A stretch of 17,754 nt of DNA from an uncultured Gemella sp. (GTDB lineage: Bacteria; Bacillota; Bacilli; Staphylococcales; Gemellaceae). Positions 15,737 to 17,754 of the stretch are shown one piece after another. The stretch is from the NCBI GenBank assembly GCA_927911745.1, contig CAKMQF010000012.1, forward strand, positions 1-17,754, read 5' to 3'. Every line of letters begins with the position of its first letter. The stretch's first letter is position 1. Position numbers and translations under genes: made by a program. The notes beneath the pieces were generated by a model that was not told the origin of the DNA, searched no databases, and was given only the letters and a program-made list of their open reading frames with translations.

Positions 15737-16263
15737 CTAAAAATTATCCATATCCTCTTGTGTCGCTATTAATTTATAATCATAACTATCATTATTTTTT
15801 TCAATGTACATATCATTTACTAGCCCTATTGTTAACTCTGATAAATCATTCATTGAAAGTCCTAATTCAACTGCACGCAGTAAAAAAAGAGCGGTATTTA
15901 ACGTCCGCTCAGTTTCTTTTGCTTTTTTTTAGATGTACTCATAGTTTTAACATTTATACCCCATAATTTTATTAAGTCTGGAAGAAGTTTATATACAGAT
16001 AAAGTATCAAACTGTTCTAACCATTCACCTACATCATTTGAGATTTTATCATCTGCATGGTAAGCCATAATATATGCGATATTTTCAAATATTTCTAAAC
16101 TCTCAATATCGATATTTCCTTTATTCTTATTAATCTTATCTAATATAAGTAAGTCTTTATAAATATCACGACTAAACTTCATTCTGTATAGTCTAGGTAT
16201 AGCTGCTGACGCTTTAAATCTTACAATTTTTCCATCTACATTTATATCTTTAATAATTCCCAT
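15737..16263 (-). CDS. tail assembly chaperone G-T, made by programmed -1 frameshift
   Basis: Extended product of the chaperone gene. Ribosomes shared with the short form slip back one base at A-AAA-AAG (15922-15928). They then read KKAKETERTLNTALFLLRAV and continue to a TAG at 15737-15739. The length is 527 nt plus one re-read base, 176 codons, 175 residues. The added 60-odd residues contain MNDLSELTIGLVNDMYIEKN, typical of the gpGT or gp14/15-like second chaperone of siphoviruses. The T part is thought to recruit tail tube subunits to the tape measure. Its stop lies 11 nt before the tape measure start. The gene order (major tail protein, chaperones, tape measure) is exactly as expected. Confidence 0.82.
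15889..15928 (-). other. programmed -1 frameshift signal (slippery heptamer and hairpin)
   Basis: Slippery heptamer A-AAA-AAG at 15922-15928 in the correct zero frame, then 11 nt, then GAGCGG pairing with CCGCTC (15905-15910 with 15889-15894) around a 10-nt loop. The zero-frame stop TAA lies inside the loop. This is the classic bacterial layout, as in dnaX and lambda G-T. Confidence 0.85.
15898..16263 (-). CDS. tail assembly chaperone G (short form)
   Basis: 121 residues ending STSKKKQKKLSGR in the unshifted frame. It coats the tape measure protein during tail assembly and is not part of the virion. Support comes from position between major tail protein and tape measure, size, a mostly helical sequence (LYRMKFSRDIYKDLLILDKI, FENIAYIMAYHADDK, VGEWLEQFD), and the frameshift signal near its 3' end. 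The opening IKDINVDGKIVRFKASAAIP is typical of the family. The ATG shares its A with the stop of the major tail protein (TAATG), and GAAGGAG lies upstream. Confidence 0.85.
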   Translation of the reverse strand: MGIIKDINVDGKIVRFKASAAIPRLYRMKFSRDIYKDLLILDKINKNKGNIDIESLEIFENIAYIMAYHADDKISNDVGEWLEQFDTLSVYKLLPDLIKLWGINVKTMSTSKKKQKKLSGR

Positions 16264-16826
16264 TACATTTCTCCTTCATGTATTGGCATATACACTGTTT
16301 GATACCAATTCTTATATGTTTCTTCTGTTGTCTCTTTACCAGTTTTACTCTTCACAAGTCCTTCTTTGATAGGTCTTGCTTTTATTGAAAGTGTTTCTGT
16401 TTGCACTTCTCTTGATTCTTCATTTGTTTGACCTTCAATTTTTGGTCGACCTGCTGAACAATTATAAAGTACATGACGTATTTTTTTCTGATCTCCGTCA
16501 AATTCAAAAAGTAGTGCAAAGTTCTTTGTTTCTGATCCTGAATCTTCAACTAGAACTTTATTTTTATCTTCTCTTTCTTGAAGAATATCCTTTCTAAAAC
16601 TTTCTGGAATCATCGCAATCTCTAAATCTCCATCATATCCCATATTGTTATTAATTGTGTAATATGATCCTCCATCTGCATAAAAGCTCTCTGGTTCTCC
16701 ATTAGGTTCTAAACTAATTTTTACAGCACCTGGAATTGGTACTGGCTTTTCATAAGTTGTTGTATCACCTTCAGTTAATTTTGCATAATGAACATGAGAC
16801 AAATTAAATTTCACTTTATTTTCCAT
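16263..16826 (-). CDS. major tail protein, phi13 family
   Basis: 187 residues, matching the phi13-type major tail protein family (TIGR01603-like). The start resembles family members: VHYAKLTEG, then PVPIPGAVKISLEPNGEP and SFYADGGSYYTINNNMGYDG, then a long beta-rich domain with ALLFEFDG and RHVLYNCSAGRP. It ends in TLSIKARPI and a helical tail. Subunits form the hexameric rings of the tail tube around the tape measure. The ATG at 16826 has GGAGG eight bases upstream, within the end of the previous gene. It is usually one of the most abundant virion proteins. Confidence 0.92.
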   Translation of the reverse strand: MENKVKFNLSHVHYAKLTEGDTTTYEKPVPIPGAVKISLEPNGEPESFYADGGSYYTINNNMGYDGDLEIAMIPESFRKDILQEREDKNKVLVEDSGSETKNFALLFEFDGDQKKIRHVLYNCSAGRPKIEGQTNEESREVQTETLSIKARPIKEGLVKSKTGKETTEETYKNWYQTVYMPIHEGEM

Positions 16827-16828
16827 AC

Positions 16829-17146
16829 TTAAACCTCCATTTTATAAATTGTTTCATACATTTCTTCACTCGGTATCCATACCTCGTCTTTTGTATAGAT
16901 TAAAGAATAAGTTTGTAAAAGATCTTCTATCTTTTTTTCTAATTTAAAATCTTTTTTCTCTGTATACATTTCTATAATTAAATTTTTCACACTATAATAT
17001 AATTTACCATCTGCTTTAAAAGTATTTTCACCGTCATAATAATATATAAGAAATGGTAATCTTGGAGCACTTCCTTCTTTAAAATGACTATAAACAAATG
17101 GAATTTCTAGCTTATATAACATTTCACATACTTCATTTTTATTCAC
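16829..17146 (-). CDS. tail terminator/completion-like protein
   Basis: 105 residues. The size, the PFLIYYYDG and LIIEMYTEKKDFKLEKKIED segments, and the position between the HK97-gp10-like gene and the major tail protein fit the tail terminator or completion protein that caps the tail tube before joining the head. The start is GTG at 17146, overlapping the upstream stop as GTGA, with a weak ribosome site in the preceding codons. The assignment rests on position more than on a clear motif. Confidence 0.7.
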   Translation of the reverse strand: MNKNEVCEMLYKLEIPFVYSHFKEGSAPRLPFLIYYYDGENTFKADGKLYYSVKNLIIEMYTEKKDFKLEKKIEDLLQTYSLIYTKDEVWIPSEEMYETIYKMEV

Positions 17147-17520
17147 GATAAATCCCTCTTTATTCTTTCTAATACTTTTTCGCTAATATCTCTTGTTGCT
17201 GGCTCTATATGTGGAATTGCTTTAGTACGCCCTCCATTTTTCTTCGCATGACCAAATTCAAGTAAATGTGCTAATCGATATCTATTTTTTGAATGAACTA
17301 CTGTTTGTATAGAGTGTGCTGTTTCTCTTTCTTTTGTCACTTTCCAACTTTTTTCGTAATCTCCACTTTTTTTAGGTGATCCTTCTTTTATTTTATCTCT
17401 AACTTCATTACTCACTTCAACTACTGCACCTTTTAAACTTTCCTCAGTTAGCTTAGAATATTCCTTTAAACCTTTTGTTATCTCAGCAGCTAGTGAATCA
17501 ATAGTTGCCCTCTTAGTCAT
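17143..17520 (-). CDS. HK97 gp10-like head-tail connector protein
   Basis: 125 residues. Typical HK97-gp10-like features: an N-terminal helix (TIDSLAAEITKGLKEYSKLT), then EVSNEVRDKIKEGSPKKSGDY followed by EKSWKV, RYRLAHLLEFGHAKKNGGR, and a C-terminal PHIEPATRDISEKVLERIK. The LLEFGH...PHIEPA pattern is diagnostic. It is thought to act in neck or tail completion. The ATG overlaps the upstream head closure gene by 8 nt; the ribosome site (GGGAG) lies in that gene's final codons. Confidence 0.9.
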   Translation of the reverse strand: MTKRATIDSLAAEITKGLKEYSKLTEESLKGAVVEVSNEVRDKIKEGSPKKSGDYEKSWKVTKERETAHSIQTVVHSKNRYRLAHLLEFGHAKKNGGRTKAIPHIEPATRDISEKVLERIKRDLS

Positions 17521-17754
17521 AGCTATTAACTCCCTTAACCCTTAAGAACTTTTTATCTTTACTAAAGACATCTACTTCTAATATGTCAAAAAATTTTATT
17601 GTTATACTTTATTCTATATTCTAACGTGTTGAGTTCTTTTAATTCTGGCATTTTTCTAACCACAAAAGAAATCACTTTCTGAACTTCTATTAAACACCAT
17701 GTCTTTCTACCTCACTTGAAGTTACCAATTTTAAATTAGACCAACAAGTAAAAA
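17513..17754 (-). pseudogene. head closure/head-tail adaptor protein, partial, frame broken
   Basis: No single frame is open, but consecutive frames give WSNLKLVTSSEVERH, then VFNRSSESDFF, then VVRKMPELKELNTLEYRIKY with NNKI, then FDILEVDVFSKDKKFLRVKG and NSYD. This order, with Y.I.Y..K.(F/Y)DI..V near the end, fits the SPP1 gp16-like head closure family. Three extra bases explain it: GG at 17697-17698, T4 at 17664-17667 and T6 at 17588-17593 (read on the minus strand). The restored stop at 17513 overlaps the next gene by 8 nt. The N terminus lies beyond the right edge. Three indels in 240 bp is a high local density. Confidence 0.55.

Noticed and set aside
1..17754. tRNA, rRNA, insertion sequence or CRISPR
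   Set aside because: I saw no cloverleaf, rRNA-like stretch, transposase or repeat-spacer pattern on reading the window; no scan could be run.

Overview
The window is strongly AT-rich DNA from a low-GC Gram-positive bacterium of the Bacilli. RlmH beside a Cof-type HAD phosphatase, strong AGGAGG-type ribosome sites and a siphovirus-like prophage fit this. Gemella or a nearby genus is my guess; no marker here proves it. Every gene I support lies on the minus strand, so the biological order runs from high to low coordinates.

Bacterial side (1-3607): a HAD-IIB phosphatase and rlmH form a two-gene operon (3607-2302) closed by a strong terminator at 2253-2297. Next comes a GTG-started Mrr-type type IV restriction endonuclease (2186-1308), followed 17 bp later by two paralogous small membrane proteins (1290-581 and 490-<1). 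Both membrane genes carry a one-base frame break.

Recombination module (3785-6849): four tightly packed genes encode a helix-turn-helix/zinc-finger protein, a small SHOCT-like protein, a serine recombinase without zinc ribbon or coiled coil, and a full-length large serine recombinase broken by two homopolymer shifts. This is presumably the integrase end of the prophage.

Cargo cassette (6930-7864): a secreted 228-residue protein of unknown function has its own near-consensus promoter and a perfect 16-bp palindrome just downstream of the -10. It is coupled by TAATG to a tiny membrane protein with a polylysine tail, and a terminator follows. This looks like lysogenic-conversion cargo, possibly a secreted toxin or bacteriocin with an immunity-like partner, and is the most interesting unknown here.

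Phage late operon (8099-17754, read right to left): head closure protein (partial), HK97-gp10-like protein, tail terminator-like protein, phi13-type major tail protein, tail assembly chaperones G and G-T made by a programmed -1 frameshift, tape measure protein, a small tail protein, a baseplate hub-like protein, a tail fibre-like protein, holin and amidase endolysin. Capsid, terminase, replication and repressor genes must lie beyond the right edge.

A caution for the whole window: about ten places show a reading frame broken by one base, usually in a short homopolymer, with homologous or family-like sequence continuing in the shifted frame and restored lengths divisible by three. This pattern looks more like uncorrected sequencing indels than gene decay, so 'broken' genes may be intact in the organism.
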